A stretch of 64,000 bases of DNA from CAVUBL01 sp963739795. Lineage in GTDB: Bacteria > Acidobacteriota > Thermoanaerobaculia > Multivoradales > DATKCC01. The notes below the pieces were generated by a model. The model was given only the letters and a program-made list of their open reading frames with translations, was not told the origin of the DNA and searched no databases. Both the position numbers and the translations under genes were made by a program. Position 1 is the stretch's first letter, and each line of letters starts with the position of its first letter. This document shows, in pieces, positions 51,582-60,560 of this stretch. The DNA is taken from contig CAVUBL010000013.1 in assembly GCA_963739795.1 (NCBI GenBank), positions 62,001 through 126,000 on the forward strand, in the 5' to 3' direction.

Positions 51582-52325
51582 TCAGCGTAGCGCGATCGCG
51601 AACAGCTCGGTGAGTTTCTCGAAGGCGCGCCGGGCCTGCTCGGGGTTGTAGACCGGGCGGTCCGAGGCGGTCCAGCCGTGGTGCGCGCCGTCGTAGATCT
51701 CGCTCTCGTAGTCCCCGCCCCAGGCGGCCAGGGCATGATCGAGCTTCTCGACCGCCTCCGGGGGCATGCTGCGGTCCTCGATCGCGTAGCCGACATAGAG
51801 CCGCGCCTTGATACGGGGTAGCAACCGATGCGGGCTCGACGGCTTCTCGCTCCACAACCCCCCGCCGTGGAAGGAGGCGGCGGCCGCGATCTCGTCCGGG
51901 CGGACCGCCGCGGTGCGCAGCGCGAACGCGCCGCTGATGCAGTAGCCGACGACGCCCAGGGGCCCAGCCGCGACATCGGCCTGAGCCGCCAGGAAGTCGA
52001 GGTAGCTCTCCGCATCGCGCTCCATCGCTTCCGGGGTCAAGGGGCCGGAGAGCTCAGCGAACCGCTTCCGCGTTCTCTCCTCACCCATCTGGATCGGGAA
52101 GTCGAACATCGGGGGCTTCCTCGAGCGGTAGAAGACGTTGGGCATGAGGACGGCGAAACCCTCGCCGGCGAGCTTGCCTGCCATCTCCCGGTGCGCGGGA
52201 CGGATCCCGCCGATGTCGGTCAGGTGAAGCACCCCGGGCCAGGGCCCCTCTCCCTCGGGTCGATAGAGAAAGCCTTCGGAGTCTCCATCGCGGGTCGTGA
52301 TCCGGACCGTCGTTTCGATCGTCAT
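51582..52325 (-). CDS. Dienelactone hydrolase family protein
   Basis: A 247-residue alpha/beta hydrolase of the dienelactone hydrolase family. The start MTIETTVRITTRDGDSEGFLYRP is typical. The nucleophile is Cys in VGYCISGAFAL (GxCxG), Asp lies in YAIEDRSMP and His in DGAHHGWTASDRP. The enzyme hydrolyses lactone or other ester bonds; the exact substrate is not known. No signal peptide. Stand-alone gene convergent with the propeller protein. Confidence 0.9.
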   Translation of the reverse strand: MTIETTVRITTRDGDSEGFLYRPEGEGPWPGVLHLTDIGGIRPAHREMAGKLAGEGFAVLMPNVFYRSRKPPMFDFPIQMGEERTRKRFAELSGPLTPEAMERDAESYLDFLAAQADVAAGPLGVVGYCISGAFALRTAAVRPDEIAAAASFHGGGLWSEKPSSPHRLLPRIKARLYVGYAIEDRSMPPEAVEKLDHALAAWGGDYESEIYDGAHHGWTASDRPVYNPEQARRAFEKLTELFAIALR

Positions 52326-52375
52326 GCCGCAAGGATAGCCCCTGCCCCGGGCCAGCCTTAGAGTTGGGGACCAGC

Positions 52376-52420
52376 ATGCCGACCGAGGGGCTCGAACCGA
52401 TTCACCCCGGCGAGATCCTT
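52376..52420 (+). pseudogene. Possible HigA antitoxin 5' remnant
   Basis: ATG 52376 opens with MPTEGLEPIHPGEIL; the PxHPGEIL block is the hallmark of the N-terminus of HigA-type antitoxins, where it precedes the helix-turn-helix. After 15 residues similarity stops and the frame turns into low-sense sequence. The match is short, so chance cannot be excluded. Confidence 0.35.
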
Positions 52421-52534
52421 CCGTTCCACCGAAGCCACCGACACCTCCTCCGGCGGAGGCTCTGGCGGGCCCGGTCCCGCGGGACGATGGGGCATGAAAT
52501 CACGCCGGTGTCTGGCAGGAACACGCTCGTCGAC

Positions 52535-52901
52535 ATGAAAAGGAGGGTCTCGACCATGCCATCGCCTGGGCGGAGAGCACACCGCCGGCCGAGACGGACC
52601 TGGACGATCTCGAGGAGAAGATGAAGAGTGCGCGGGACGAAGGATCGCATTCGACTTGACCTCAGCAGCACGCGGTTCCAGGAGCAGCTCTTCGCGCATT
52701 CGAAGCAAGAGCAGTACGCGGTCCTGACCACGCTTCGCAAGCTCTCGCAGATGTCGAGGCACCAGGTGTACTAGTGGTCCCTCGGCAGAGCGGCTCTACA
52801 GCTTCCGCTGCGGCCGTTCGTCTCGCGCTATCGCGTACCGAGTGGGAAGCTACCTTCGCCTTCTCAGTCTCCATCCCGACCACGACTCGGCCTACGGATA
52901 G
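52535..52901 (+). pseudogene. Decayed toxin-antitoxin pair
   Basis: Antitoxin: from ATG 52535, adding one A to a four-A run gives EGLDHAIAWAESTPPAETDL continuing to a TGA at 52657-52659, a sensible 41-residue protein. Toxin: GTG 52628 begins RIRLDLSSTRFQEQLFA, AVLTTLRKLSQM, then a stop at 52772; the rest of the toxin resumes in another frame at 52785 with ERLYSFRCGRSSRAIAYRVG and LRLLSLHPDHDSAYG, ending 52901. About 10-15 residues are missing between the parts. The pieces match, by eye, a RelE-like translation-inhibiting toxin family. Neither gene can work as written. The stretch 52902-53009 shows nothing. Confidence 0.6.
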
Positions 52902-53009
52902 GGGAGCCGGCCACGAGTCGGCACCTCTCCTGCGGCTTCCTCGATCAGGACGGCACGAAGCGCTCGACTGCGCCGAGGCGGCGGCTGAGTGGCACCTCTT
53001 CAGGCGGGA

Positions 53010-54281
53010 TCATTTCAACAGTTTCTTCCATTCCGTGATGATTTTCGCAATGGGGGACAGTTCCTTCGTGGTCTCCTGCCGGACGGCTTCTATGTGTCTT
53101 GCCCGGTGATCCCGAAGTTTCTGTATGCCTGGGAGGTCGATACACTGATACCCGGTCATGTAGTGAGCTTCCCAATGCCCGGTGGCCTCATCCGCCCAGA
53201 GCTTGTGAATCAATGGATTCCTACGCTCGAAGATCGGGGTGATCTTGCCTAGCCTGTTTTCGAGGATCTCCGTTTGATTTCGCGCAAGCCAATTAATGAA
53301 CTCTTCCGTCCGTGCCAGGAGATTCTTCCTCCACCTCTCTTTGACGTCAGGGCTCTTCGCAATCTTCATGAACTCCTGGTTGAGTGCCAGGTACAGACCC
53401 AAAGTTATCGAAAGGTTGGGAGTTACACCCACATCCAGCGTCCTGAACTCGCCGAGTAGCTCGGTCAGCTTGTTCCATGTCTGTTGCAGCATCCACTCTT
53501 CGCCGACCCGGTGGTAGTCGGCGAATTTCTCTTGGACCTCGTTGATGCCCGCATTGAGCTTGCGCCTGGCCTCCTCATGAAACGCCAGGCGTAGAATCTC
53601 GGCAAAGCGCCTGTACACCTCATCGAAATAACCCGGCACCCCGCTCAGCTCGATCCCCAAGGCGCTCAGGGCACTGGTGAAGGCCGCCGCGCCGATCTGG
53701 CTTACGATTCCGCTCGCGATGTTCTGAGCCAGGAACACTGCCAGAGCGCTCCAGATCGCCGCCCCGGCTTCGGACGTCCTCGGCTCCAAGCTCGTCGTCT
53801 CAGCAATGACGTCGTCGAATACGATCACGCTTTCGGGCAGAGCCGCCAGCATGGCCTCGTCGCGGGGATAGTAACGGGCGTCCAGATGAACTCTTCGCTC
53901 CTTAACCGTATAACCGTAGAAGAAGTGATACATCTCCGCTTCGTTTGTCACCCGCCGCAGCGCAGGAGTGCCGGCCGGATAGCCATGGAACGTGTCGGCC
54001 AGCGCTCCGAGGGAGTCCCTGGACGTGATCGTTTCGTTGCCCAGCACGGGCAGCAATCTGTCTGCCGCAATAGTGGAAAGAGCCAGGTACTTCTCCGCGT
54101 CGGTCGGCATCTCCCGAGAATCCATCAATGGCGGTCGAACTGGCCCGCGAGCCACCGCCTGAACGCATTCAATCGCCAATCGATCGATATCTGGTGGCGA
54201 GATATAGCTCAGGGCCCTGAGCCTATCGATCGCATAGATTAGCGCGTTGTCTTTGTCGTAGAACTCGGCGAAGTAGATCAT
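53010..54281 (-). CDS. Protein of unknown function next to HepT/MntA
   Basis: A 423-residue protein of noticeably lower GC and more mixed codon use than the surrounding genes, which suggests acquisition. No signal peptide. Residues about 175-215 are hydrophobic (AAIWSALAVFLAQNIASGIV, IGAAAFTSALSALGI) and could insert in a membrane; the C-terminal 200 residues are helical and charged (RRFAEILRLAFHEEARRKL, KERWRKNLLARTEEFINWL). No known motif. It follows the HepT gene by 34 bases on the same strand. A role in defence or as a pore-forming effector is a guess from architecture and neighbours only. Confidence 0.55.
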   Translation of the reverse strand: MIYFAEFYDKDNALIYAIDRLRALSYISPPDIDRLAIECVQAVARGPVRPPLMDSREMPTDAEKYLALSTIAADRLLPVLGNETITSRDSLGALADTFHGYPAGTPALRRVTNEAEMYHFFYGYTVKERRVHLDARYYPRDEAMLAALPESVIVFDDVIAETTSLEPRTSEAGAAIWSALAVFLAQNIASGIVSQIGAAAFTSALSALGIELSGVPGYFDEVYRRFAEILRLAFHEEARRKLNAGINEVQEKFADYHRVGEEWMLQQTWNKLTELLGEFRTLDVGVTPNLSITLGLYLALNQEFMKIAKSPDVKERWRKNLLARTEEFINWLARNQTEILENRLGKITPIFERRNPLIHKLWADEATGHWEAHYMTGYQCIDLPGIQKLRDHRARHIEAVRQETTKELSPIAKIITEWKKLLK

Positions 54282-54315
54282 GCCGGCGATACCCCTTTCG
54301 TGGAGGCTGGTTTTG

Positions 54316-54630
54316 CTATCTGATTCGCTCTGTGAGCCTGTCGCGGGCCATCATTCCCGTGCGGAGGGAGAGCGAGCTCATGAGTTGAAAGGCATTGGAC
54401 GGGAGGGAATTGCCCGGATTCCCGGCGGTCCTTATGGAGGAGAAGAGCTCCGGGGAGGCTCGGCCGAGTCCCATCAGCGCCTCGCCGATGATGATGAACT
54501 CGCGCTCGACGGGCGACCGGACGAGGCGGCTGCCTCGACAGGCGGAACGGTCGAACCCCTGAACTGCCAGAGTGATGGCGTCGCACGACTCGAGCATGTC
54601 GCTCAGGTACGCGCGAGCATCACGCGGCAT
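54316..54630 (-). CDS. hepT: HepT-type HEPN (DUF86) toxin with degenerate C-terminus
   Basis: A 104-residue protein. The first 65 residues match DUF86 HEPN toxins (DARAYLSDMLESCDAITL, SRLVRSPVEREFIIIGEAL). The second half (TAGNPGNSLPSNAFQLMSSL) lacks the FRNxLxHxY segment with the RxxxxH ribonuclease motif expected there, so the reading frame or sequence has changed and the toxin is probably inactive. It overlaps the mntA stop by 11 bases, the usual arrangement of this pair. Confidence 0.7.
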   Translation of the reverse strand: MPRDARAYLSDMLESCDAITLAVQGFDRSACRGSRLVRSPVEREFIIIGEALMGLGRASPELFSSIRTAGNPGNSLPSNAFQLMSSLSLRTGMMARDRLTERIR

Positions 54631-54928
54631 AGAGCATCCGCTTGGTACGCTCGATATCGCTGGCGATATAAGGATTCTTCAAGGCTCCGACCATGACGAG
54701 GTCGATCTTCGAGCCTAGCAGGGCCTGAAGATCTTCGAGGAGACCGAAGTAGGCGTCGACTCGCGCGTAGCCTTCCATCGGCTGAAGCTCGACCAGCAGG
54801 TCGAGATCGCTTTCGCCCGGCGGGAAGTCCTCCCGGAGCGCCGAGCCGAAGGCATCGAGGCGTGCCACACCGTGCCGGCGGCAAAGCTCGGCCATCGCAA
54901 CGCGGTTGGCTTCCAGGATCCCGATCAC
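54620..54928 (-). CDS. mntA: MntA-type minimal nucleotidyltransferase antitoxin
   Basis: A 102-residue protein starting at GTG 54928. The nucleotidyltransferase motif is intact: RLDAFGSALREDFPPGESDLDLLVEL (GSx10DxD) with a later Asp in KIDLVMVG. In HepT/MntA modules it adds AMP to a Tyr of HepT and blocks its RNase action. Here its partner has lost its active site region, leaving the antitoxin alone possibly functional. Confidence 0.85.
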   Translation of the reverse strand: MIGILEANRVAMAELCRRHGVARLDAFGSALREDFPPGESDLDLLVELQPMEGYARVDAYFGLLEDLQALLGSKIDLVMVGALKNPYIASDIERTKRMLYAA

Positions 54929-55000
54929 GGCGCCGCTCCCGGGTCCATGTTAGCAGCGCCGGGCCCGGGGAGTCCTGCGGCCAACGCCTGGGGTTCGCCT

Positions 55001-55030
55001 GGCACCCGCTCGGCCGGCACCCGCTCGGCC
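55001..55030. repeat. 15-bp tandem duplication
   Basis: GGCACCCGCTCGGCC occurs twice in a row in the non-coding gap between mntA and the lipoprotein gene (54929-55157). Nothing else is seen in the gap except a TTGACG-rich stretch near 55120 that may belong to the promoter of the next gene. Confidence 0.5.
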
Positions 55031-55157
55031 GGATCTGCAACTCGGCTGGCGCCTTCCAGCTTGCTCGTCCTGTTAATTCGAAAACCTCGGTCCGTCGCAG
55101 AGAGTATGCGAGCAACCTGTTGACGCTCCGGAACCTCTTGACGAGGGGGTAGAGACG

Positions 55158-56699
55158 ATGGGCAATCACAGCATGCTACGGCTCGGACTTGGGCTACTTC
55201 TCTTCGCTTGCAGCGGATGTGCGCTGAACAAGCCGGCGCAGCACCTCGCCACCCAGGCGGTTGCCTTCAACTTGACCGTGGAGAATGCCCAGAACGAGAT
55301 GCTGTTGCTGAACGTTATCCGTGCGAAAGAGCGCTATCCGATGTACCTGACTGCGATATCAAGCCTCTCCGGGAATGTCAATAGCACGGTAACGGGGAGT
55401 CTCGGCGGATCGTTCTCACAGATGGACAACCACTCGGGGTCGACAGAGGTGACGACCGGCGGTTCTTCAGACGGGACCTCCAAGCTGACGAGCATGATGA
55501 GCAAGGCGATCACCCGGGGGTTGACTCCCTCGGTGGGTGGGACGCTCGCCCGAAACCCAAGCTTCACCCTCGGGGTTCTCGACAGCGAGGAGTTCACGCG
55601 AGGCTTCCTGACGCCGATCGAGCCGAAAACGTTCGCCTACTTCTGGGACCAGGGCTGGCCGCGTGAGCTGCTGCTCTACCTGTTTGTTCAGCGAGCGGAG
55701 ATTGGATCGGAGGTCTATTTGAACTACCCGGGTGATTGGCAGGAGTATGTTAAGTTCGCTCGCTGGGTCGAGCACTTCCTTGAGACCCAGCCGACGGTCG
55801 AGTCAAAGGAAAAGCCAATCCCGATCGGTCCTCTCCTGGATAGCACGAAAATCGAGGGTCTGGGAGATCTCGTCAAAGCCTCGAAGGATGGCCTTAGGGT
55901 CCAGTGGTGCACGAACGAGCTTGAGTCCTCTGATGGTAAGGCCCAGTTGTGCGACGGGAGCCCCCAGACGGAGGGCGAGAGGTCTGGTTGGCAGCTCGAG
56001 AGAGTGAGAGTTGAGTACCACTTGAAGCCGACACTAGTTCCCTGCCAAGGTTCTGCCGACAAGTGTCACAAGGAGGAGGGGGCGACTGCGGAACAGGAGA
56101 CTATGCTCGGCCCCCCCACGCCCGACTCAGCGGGTGGAGAAGAGCAGGACCGACTCGTTCTTCGCTCACCCGAGGCTGTCCTGTACTACCTCGGCGAGCT
56201 GACGCGTTTCGCCAATCAGACAACAGACCTGTGGATACCTCTAGTCTGCATTCAAGGCGAGTTTCAGCCCCTGTTCCTGGCCGTTCCCAGGAGCAAGCAG
56301 TGCGAAGCTCCTCTCGTCGAGGCACATTCTCCCTGGGGCGAGTACGTTGTCGCGCAGACCAGGCAAGATAGGCAGCACCTGGCGTGGGAGTCCGAGTGCC
56401 GGGAAGTCAGAGCCTCCTGTGATATCGCGCACGACGACGGCCCCAGGGGAGAGAGTGACTACCTGGAGTGGAAGACCGGAGGCCAGAAGCCCTGCGAGCT
56501 GTGTGAGCGCGCGCACAAAGCTGACGCTGCTGGATGCCAGTGCCGTCCCGGCGCGCTGATCAGAGAAGACGGGAAGTTGGAGTCCTGTGACTCCGGCCGT
56601 TCGATGCAGGCGCTACGGCTCTTGAGTCAGCTGATTTCGCTACAGAAGTCGGCCGACGAGCTCCCCTCACCGGCACTGGTGCGGGTGATCGGCAATTAG
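55158..56699 (+). CDS. Large lipoprotein of unknown function
   Basis: A 513-residue protein whose signal ends LGLLLFACSGCAL, a lipobox. After a start such as HLATQAVAFNLTVENAQNEMLLLNVIRAKERYPMYLTAIS, shared with uncharacterised lipoproteins of several Proteobacteria, come a Gly/Ser-rich stretch, YFWDQGWPRELLLYLFVQRAEI and a Cys-rich insert (WCTNELESSDGKAQLC, CELCERAHKADAAGCQC). It ends RLLSQLISLQKSADELPSPALVRVIGN, again a family block. The number of Cys in the second half is unusual. GC content is lower than in housekeeping genes. It may be part of a secreted or surface machine, but no partner is visible. Confidence 0.65.
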   Translation: MGNHSMLRLGLGLLLFACSGCALNKPAQHLATQAVAFNLTVENAQNEMLLLNVIRAKERYPMYLTAISSLSGNVNSTVTGSLGGSFSQMDNHSGSTEVTTGGSSDGTSKLTSMMSKAITRGLTPSVGGTLARNPSFTLGVLDSEEFTRGFLTPIEPKTFAYFWDQGWPRELLLYLFVQRAEIGSEVYLNYPGDWQEYVKFARWVEHFLETQPTVESKEKPIPIGPLLDSTKIEGLGDLVKASKDGLRVQWCTNELESSDGKAQLCDGSPQTEGERSGWQLERVRVEYHLKPTLVPCQGSADKCHKEEGATAEQETMLGPPTPDSAGGEEQDRLVLRSPEAVLYYLGELTRFANQTTDLWIPLVCIQGEFQPLFLAVPRSKQCEAPLVEAHSPWGEYVVAQTRQDRQHLAWESECREVRASCDIAHDDGPRGESDYLEWKTGGQKPCELCERAHKADAAGCQCRPGALIREDGKLESCDSGRSMQALRLLSQLISLQKSADELPSPALVRVIGN

Positions 56700-57321
56700 G
56701 CAGCTTCTCGAGGCTACTGGCACCTCTTCGGTAGCTGGCAACGCTGTACCGCAACGGTACGGGCTACAGACCCGTGCAAGCACTTGGCTGACCTTGCGTT
56801 GTCGTCTCGTGGTCATTTCCTCTTTCTAGAATGTGGGAGCGAGGCATTTGGCGGAAGGCGCTGCAAGCCGAGGCCGCAGCTGCTACGGCCTCATGTCGTG
56901 GCGTGGTAGGGGCTCCAGGATCCGTACCTCCAGACGCTGGCTCTACCACGCCGCTAGTACAGGCGACCGCCACCCTCGCGAGAGATCGACTTCCTCAGGA
57001 ACTGAGGATACAGCTGAGTGGACAGGGTAGCGCAGTGCAGGACTCAGGAGGACTGCTTGTCGGCGTCCGAGTCGCGCGGCCGAAGGCGTCTGGGGGATCA
57101 GAAGCGGGTCGGGAGAGGCTCCGGCCCGCGGTGGGCGGAGGGCTTCCTTCGCTCCGCCGCCTGCCCCCAGATTCCTCCACTGCGGATCAGGCTGCGCCTG
57201 CTCCTCCGGTCGGAATGACAAAAGGGGAGGGGATCGGGCTGGGGCTGCTCCTCCGGTCGCAATGACGAGAGGAAGATGGCGAGGTGCTCGAGCGCGGGCT
57301 TGACAACGCAGGAGCGGTAGT
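56700..57321. other. 622-bp region without a supported gene, with dispersed repeats
   Basis: No frame here reads as a protein. The stretch has CTGCTCCTCCGGTCG[G/C]AATGAC twice (around 57197 and 57247) and CCGGCCCGCGGTGGGCGGAG (57121-57140), which recurs at 58270-58289. These look like debris of intergenic repeat elements. Confidence 0.5.
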
Positions 57322-57729
57322 GTGGCGTAGCTTCTGCTCGACGAACTGGAGAACGGAGCCGGCGACCCCCGCTGGGCCTGCCTCGCCGTCGGCGAGCCCC
57401 GGCCCCGCCTCACCCTCCAGACCCCCGACCTTGCCTACCTCGCTGCCGCCGCCCTCGCCGTCGCCGGACGGCTGGACACGACAGGGGCCTTCCGGTTCCA
57501 GGAAGCCGCCGACCAACGCCTCCACCTCCTCTGGCACGGCCGCCCCGTCGGCACCTCGCCGCCCCCCATCCGCCCCGGCGGTGACACCCTGCCCACGATT
57601 CTCGGCGCCCTCGCCGAACTCCGCACCCAGGCCCTCGCCTGCGCCCACTACCTCCTCTCCGTCCCCGACGAGACCTTCCGTCGCGCCGGCGCGATCGCCG
57701 CCCAGCTCCTCCGGGAAGCCGGACGATGA
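57322..57729 (+). pseudogene. Unknown ORF with in-frame amber codon after the start
   Basis: GTG 57322 lies seven bases after AGGAG and is followed by GCG and then TAG (57328-57330). The same frame continues for 132 codons of convincing protein: LDELENGAGDPRWACLAVG, RLTLQTPDLAYLAAAALAVAG, RLHLLWHGRPVGTSPPPI, LLREAGR. Its stop TGA overlaps the ATG of the next ORF (ATGA). No start exists downstream of the TAG except CTG or CTT codons. No family recognised. Second case in the window of a single amber codon near the 5' end of an otherwise open gene. Confidence 0.55.
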
Positions 57730-58150
57730 GCAGCCGAGCCTCGACAATCAGAGCCCCGACCGCAACCCACTCGAACCTGTCTTCCGCGAGACCTTCCTCG
57801 CCGAGTGCCGCGAGCCCGCCCACGTGGAGATCCTCCGGCTCGCTGGCGACCTACTCCACACCCTGGCCGTCGAGACCTTCTACTGGCTCGGCGAGGAAGA
57901 CCTCGGCCTCCGCGGCCTTCGCAAGGACTTGACCGCGGCGGCCGCCGACCTCGACCGCCTGGTGGGCTACCTCCAGGCCATTGCCTGGACGCCGACCGGG
58001 AGGCTCGATGATGAACCGCAGCTCTCCGAAGAGCTCGCCCTCCGCCGGGAAGCCGAGTCCTGGGCCGAGAACCTCGGCCGGCTGGGCGGGGAGATGCGAG
58101 GTGCCCTTGACGTGAGCGGGTCGGGGTCTCTCCCGTCCGGGGACGTCTGA
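57726..58150 (+). pseudogene. Unknown helical protein ORF, frameshifted at its 5' end
   Basis: ATG 57726 overlaps the preceding stop, but the coding sense lies in another frame from about 57737: LDNQSPDRNPLEPVFRETFL, HVEILRLAGDLLHTLAVETF, LRGLRKDLTAAAADLDRLVG, ELALRREAESWAENLGRLGG. A one-base change in the first ten codons would join them. The last 10 codons come from the left arm of the inverted repeat at 58122. The pair with the previous ORF, coupled by ATGA, suggests a decayed two-gene unit of unknown function. Confidence 0.5.
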
Positions 58151-58272
58151 GCCTCGGCGGCGCTTCGGCGGTGAGAGTCCGAGGGCGCGCAGGGCCGTGG
58201 TGAAGCCGAGGCGCGCGCCTGCTTCCCATGGTCCGGGTAGCGCGCGCCGTTCCCCGGACGGGAGAGACCCCG
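58122..58272. repeat. 151-bp segment bounded by perfect 22-bp inverted repeats
   Basis: The 22 bases at 58122-58143 are repeated in perfect reverse at 58251-58272 (they begin CGGGGTCTCTCCCGTCC). The interior is GC-rich with further small palindromes and holds no gene. The left arm overlaps the 3' end of the preceding ORF. It could be a small non-autonomous element or a large terminator-like structure facing the convergent prolyl oligopeptidase gene. Confidence 0.6.
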
Positions 58273-58306
58273 GCCCGCGGTGGGCGGAGGGTCCCCCAAC
58301 GGGCGA

Positions 58307-60484
58307 TTACGGCGCCTGTGCCGCGCCTGGATACCCGGCCGGCAGCTTCATTCCCAGGTTTTTGACCAGGAACGCCCAGCCGTCCACCACCTCGTCGATG
58401 ATCTTCGAGGTGGGGCGGCCTCCGCCGTGGCCTGCTTTCGTTTCGATGCGGATCAGCACCGGGGCGTCGCCGGCCTGGTCGTGCTGCAGGCGGGCCGCGA
58501 ACTTGAAGCTGTGGCCGGGGACCACCCGGTCGTCGTGGTCCGCGGTGGTCACCAGAGTGGCCGGGTACTTCGTGCCCGGCTTCAGGTTGTGGTAGGGCGA
58601 GTAGGCGTAGAGCGCCTTGAACTCCTCCGGGTTGCTCGACGAGCCGTAGTCGTCCACCCAGAATCGGCCGGCGGTGAACTTGTCGTAGCGCAGCATGTCC
58701 ATCACGCCCACCGCCGGCAGGGCCGCGCCGAAGAGCTCCGGGCGCTGGGTCATCGTCGCGCCCACCAGCAGGCCCCCGTTCGAGGCGCCCTGGATCGCCA
58801 GCTTGTCGGGCCGGGTGTAGTGGTTCGCGATCAGCCACTGGGCGGCGGCGATGAAGTCGTCGAAGACGTTCTGCTTCTTGAGCTTGATCCCCGCCTCGTG
58901 CCAGGCCTCGCCGTACTCGCCGCCGCCCCGCAGGTTCGCCTGGGCGTAGATCCCGCCCATCTCCATCCAGGCGAGCCGCGAGATGGAGAAGTAGGGGGTC
59001 AGCGAGATCTGGAAGCCGCCGTAGCCGTAGAGGAGCGTCGGGTTCGAGCCGTCCAGCTTGATCCCCTTCTTGTGGGCGAGGAACATCGGCACCCGGGTGC
59101 CGTCTTTTGAGTGGTAGAAGACCTGGGTGACCTCGTAGTCGTCGGGGTTGAAGTCCACCTTCGCTCGGTGGAGGAGCCGGCTCTCGCCGGTGGTGAAGTC
59201 ATAGCGGTAGCTCGACGGCGGCGTGGCGAAGCTCGAGAAGGAGTAGAAGGTCTCGGTGTCGTCGGCGTGGCCGCTGAAGCCGCTCGCCGAGCCGATGCCC
59301 GGCAGCTCGATCTCGCCCGCCGGCTTGCCGTCGAGGGCGTAGAGGCGCACCCGGGACTTCGCGTCCTGCAGGTAGAGGGCCACGAAGCGGTGGCCCACCA
59401 GGTGGACGCGCTCGAGCGTGTCCTTCGATTCGGGCACGATTTCCTGCCAGTGGTCGCGGCCGGGGCTCCGCAGGTCGACGGCGATCAGGCGTCCGCGCGA
59501 GGCGTCGAGGTCGGTGCGGAAGTAGAGCACCGGACCGTCGCTTCCCGCCAGGGAGTAGTCGTTCTCCTGGTCGCCCACGATCACCCGGGTGGCGGCGTAG
59601 GGCTCGGCGAGGTCCCGCACGAGCACCAGGTTCCCCTTCGTTCCCTTGGCCGCCGTGATCACCAGGTAGTGGCCGTCCTCGGTCACCTGCACGCCGAAGC
59701 CCAGGTCCGGGTCGTCGGGCCGCTCGTAGGCCAGCACGTCGTCGGCCTGGGGGGCGCCCAGGCGGTGGTAGTAGATCTTCTGGTTCTGGGCCAGGGCCTG
59801 GTACTCGGCGCCCTCGGCCGGCTCCGGGTAGCGCCCGTAGAAGAAGCCCTCATCGTCCTTCGTCCAGGCGGCGTCGGTGAACTTGGTCCACTTCAGCTCG
59901 TCCGGCAGCTCCTTGCCGGTGGCGATTTCCAGCACGTGCCACACCTGCCAGTCCGAGCCGGCGGCGCCCCGGCTGTAGGCGGCGTAGCGCCCGTCGTGGC
60001 TCACCGAGAAGCCGGTGAGGGCCACCGTGCCGTCGTCGGACCAGGTGTTGGGGTCGAGAAGCACCCGCGGCTCGGCGTCGAGGGAGTCCTGGACGTAGAG
60101 GACCGCCTGGTTCTGGAGGCCGTCGTTCTTCTCGAAGAAGTAGTGGCCGCCCTCCTTGAAGGGGGCCGTGTAGCGCTCGTAGTTCCACAGCTCGGTCAGG
60201 CGCTTCCTGATCGCTTCGCGCTCGGGGATCGCCTCCAGGTACTTGAAGGTCACCGCGTTCTCGGCGTCGACCCACTTCTTGACCTCGGCCGACTCCCGCA
60301 CGTCGGTCTCGAGCCAGCGGTACGGGTCCGGCACCTTGACACCGTGATAGACGTCCACGTGATCGATCCTCTGGGTGGCGGGGTAGTCGAGCTTCTGGCC
60401 TCGGACGGGAGGCGAGAGGAGGAAGGTCGCGGCGAGGGCGATCGGGCCGAGTGGACGGAAGGAGGACGGGGCGGATCGGGGCAT
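58307..60484 (-). CDS. Secreted prolyl oligopeptidase (S9A)
   Basis: A 725-residue S9A peptidase with a signal peptide (GPIALAATFLLSPPVRGQ). The N-terminal seven-bladed propeller (residues 70-430) is followed by the alpha/beta hydrolase domain with the triad Ser in IQGASNGGLL (near 570), Asp in DHDDRVVP (near 650) and His in KAGHGGGR (near 685). It cleaves short peptides after proline. Start at 60484 has GAGGAG upstream. It follows the decarboxylase gene by 76 bases on the same strand. Confidence 0.95.
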   Translation of the reverse strand: MPRSAPSSFRPLGPIALAATFLLSPPVRGQKLDYPATQRIDHVDVYHGVKVPDPYRWLETDVRESAEVKKWVDAENAVTFKYLEAIPEREAIRKRLTELWNYERYTAPFKEGGHYFFEKNDGLQNQAVLYVQDSLDAEPRVLLDPNTWSDDGTVALTGFSVSHDGRYAAYSRGAAGSDWQVWHVLEIATGKELPDELKWTKFTDAAWTKDDEGFFYGRYPEPAEGAEYQALAQNQKIYYHRLGAPQADDVLAYERPDDPDLGFGVQVTEDGHYLVITAAKGTKGNLVLVRDLAEPYAATRVIVGDQENDYSLAGSDGPVLYFRTDLDASRGRLIAVDLRSPGRDHWQEIVPESKDTLERVHLVGHRFVALYLQDAKSRVRLYALDGKPAGEIELPGIGSASGFSGHADDTETFYSFSSFATPPSSYRYDFTTGESRLLHRAKVDFNPDDYEVTQVFYHSKDGTRVPMFLAHKKGIKLDGSNPTLLYGYGGFQISLTPYFSISRLAWMEMGGIYAQANLRGGGEYGEAWHEAGIKLKKQNVFDDFIAAAQWLIANHYTRPDKLAIQGASNGGLLVGATMTQRPELFGAALPAVGVMDMLRYDKFTAGRFWVDDYGSSSNPEEFKALYAYSPYHNLKPGTKYPATLVTTADHDDRVVPGHSFKFAARLQHDQAGDAPVLIRIETKAGHGGGRPTSKIIDEVVDGWAFLVKNLGMKLPAGYPGAAQAP

Positions 60485-60560
60485 TCTGCGCGCTCCTCGG
60501 ACGTTGATTTGCGAACCTGCGCGGGTGAGAAAGCTTACCAGAGGGCTGGCCCCGCGGCGG

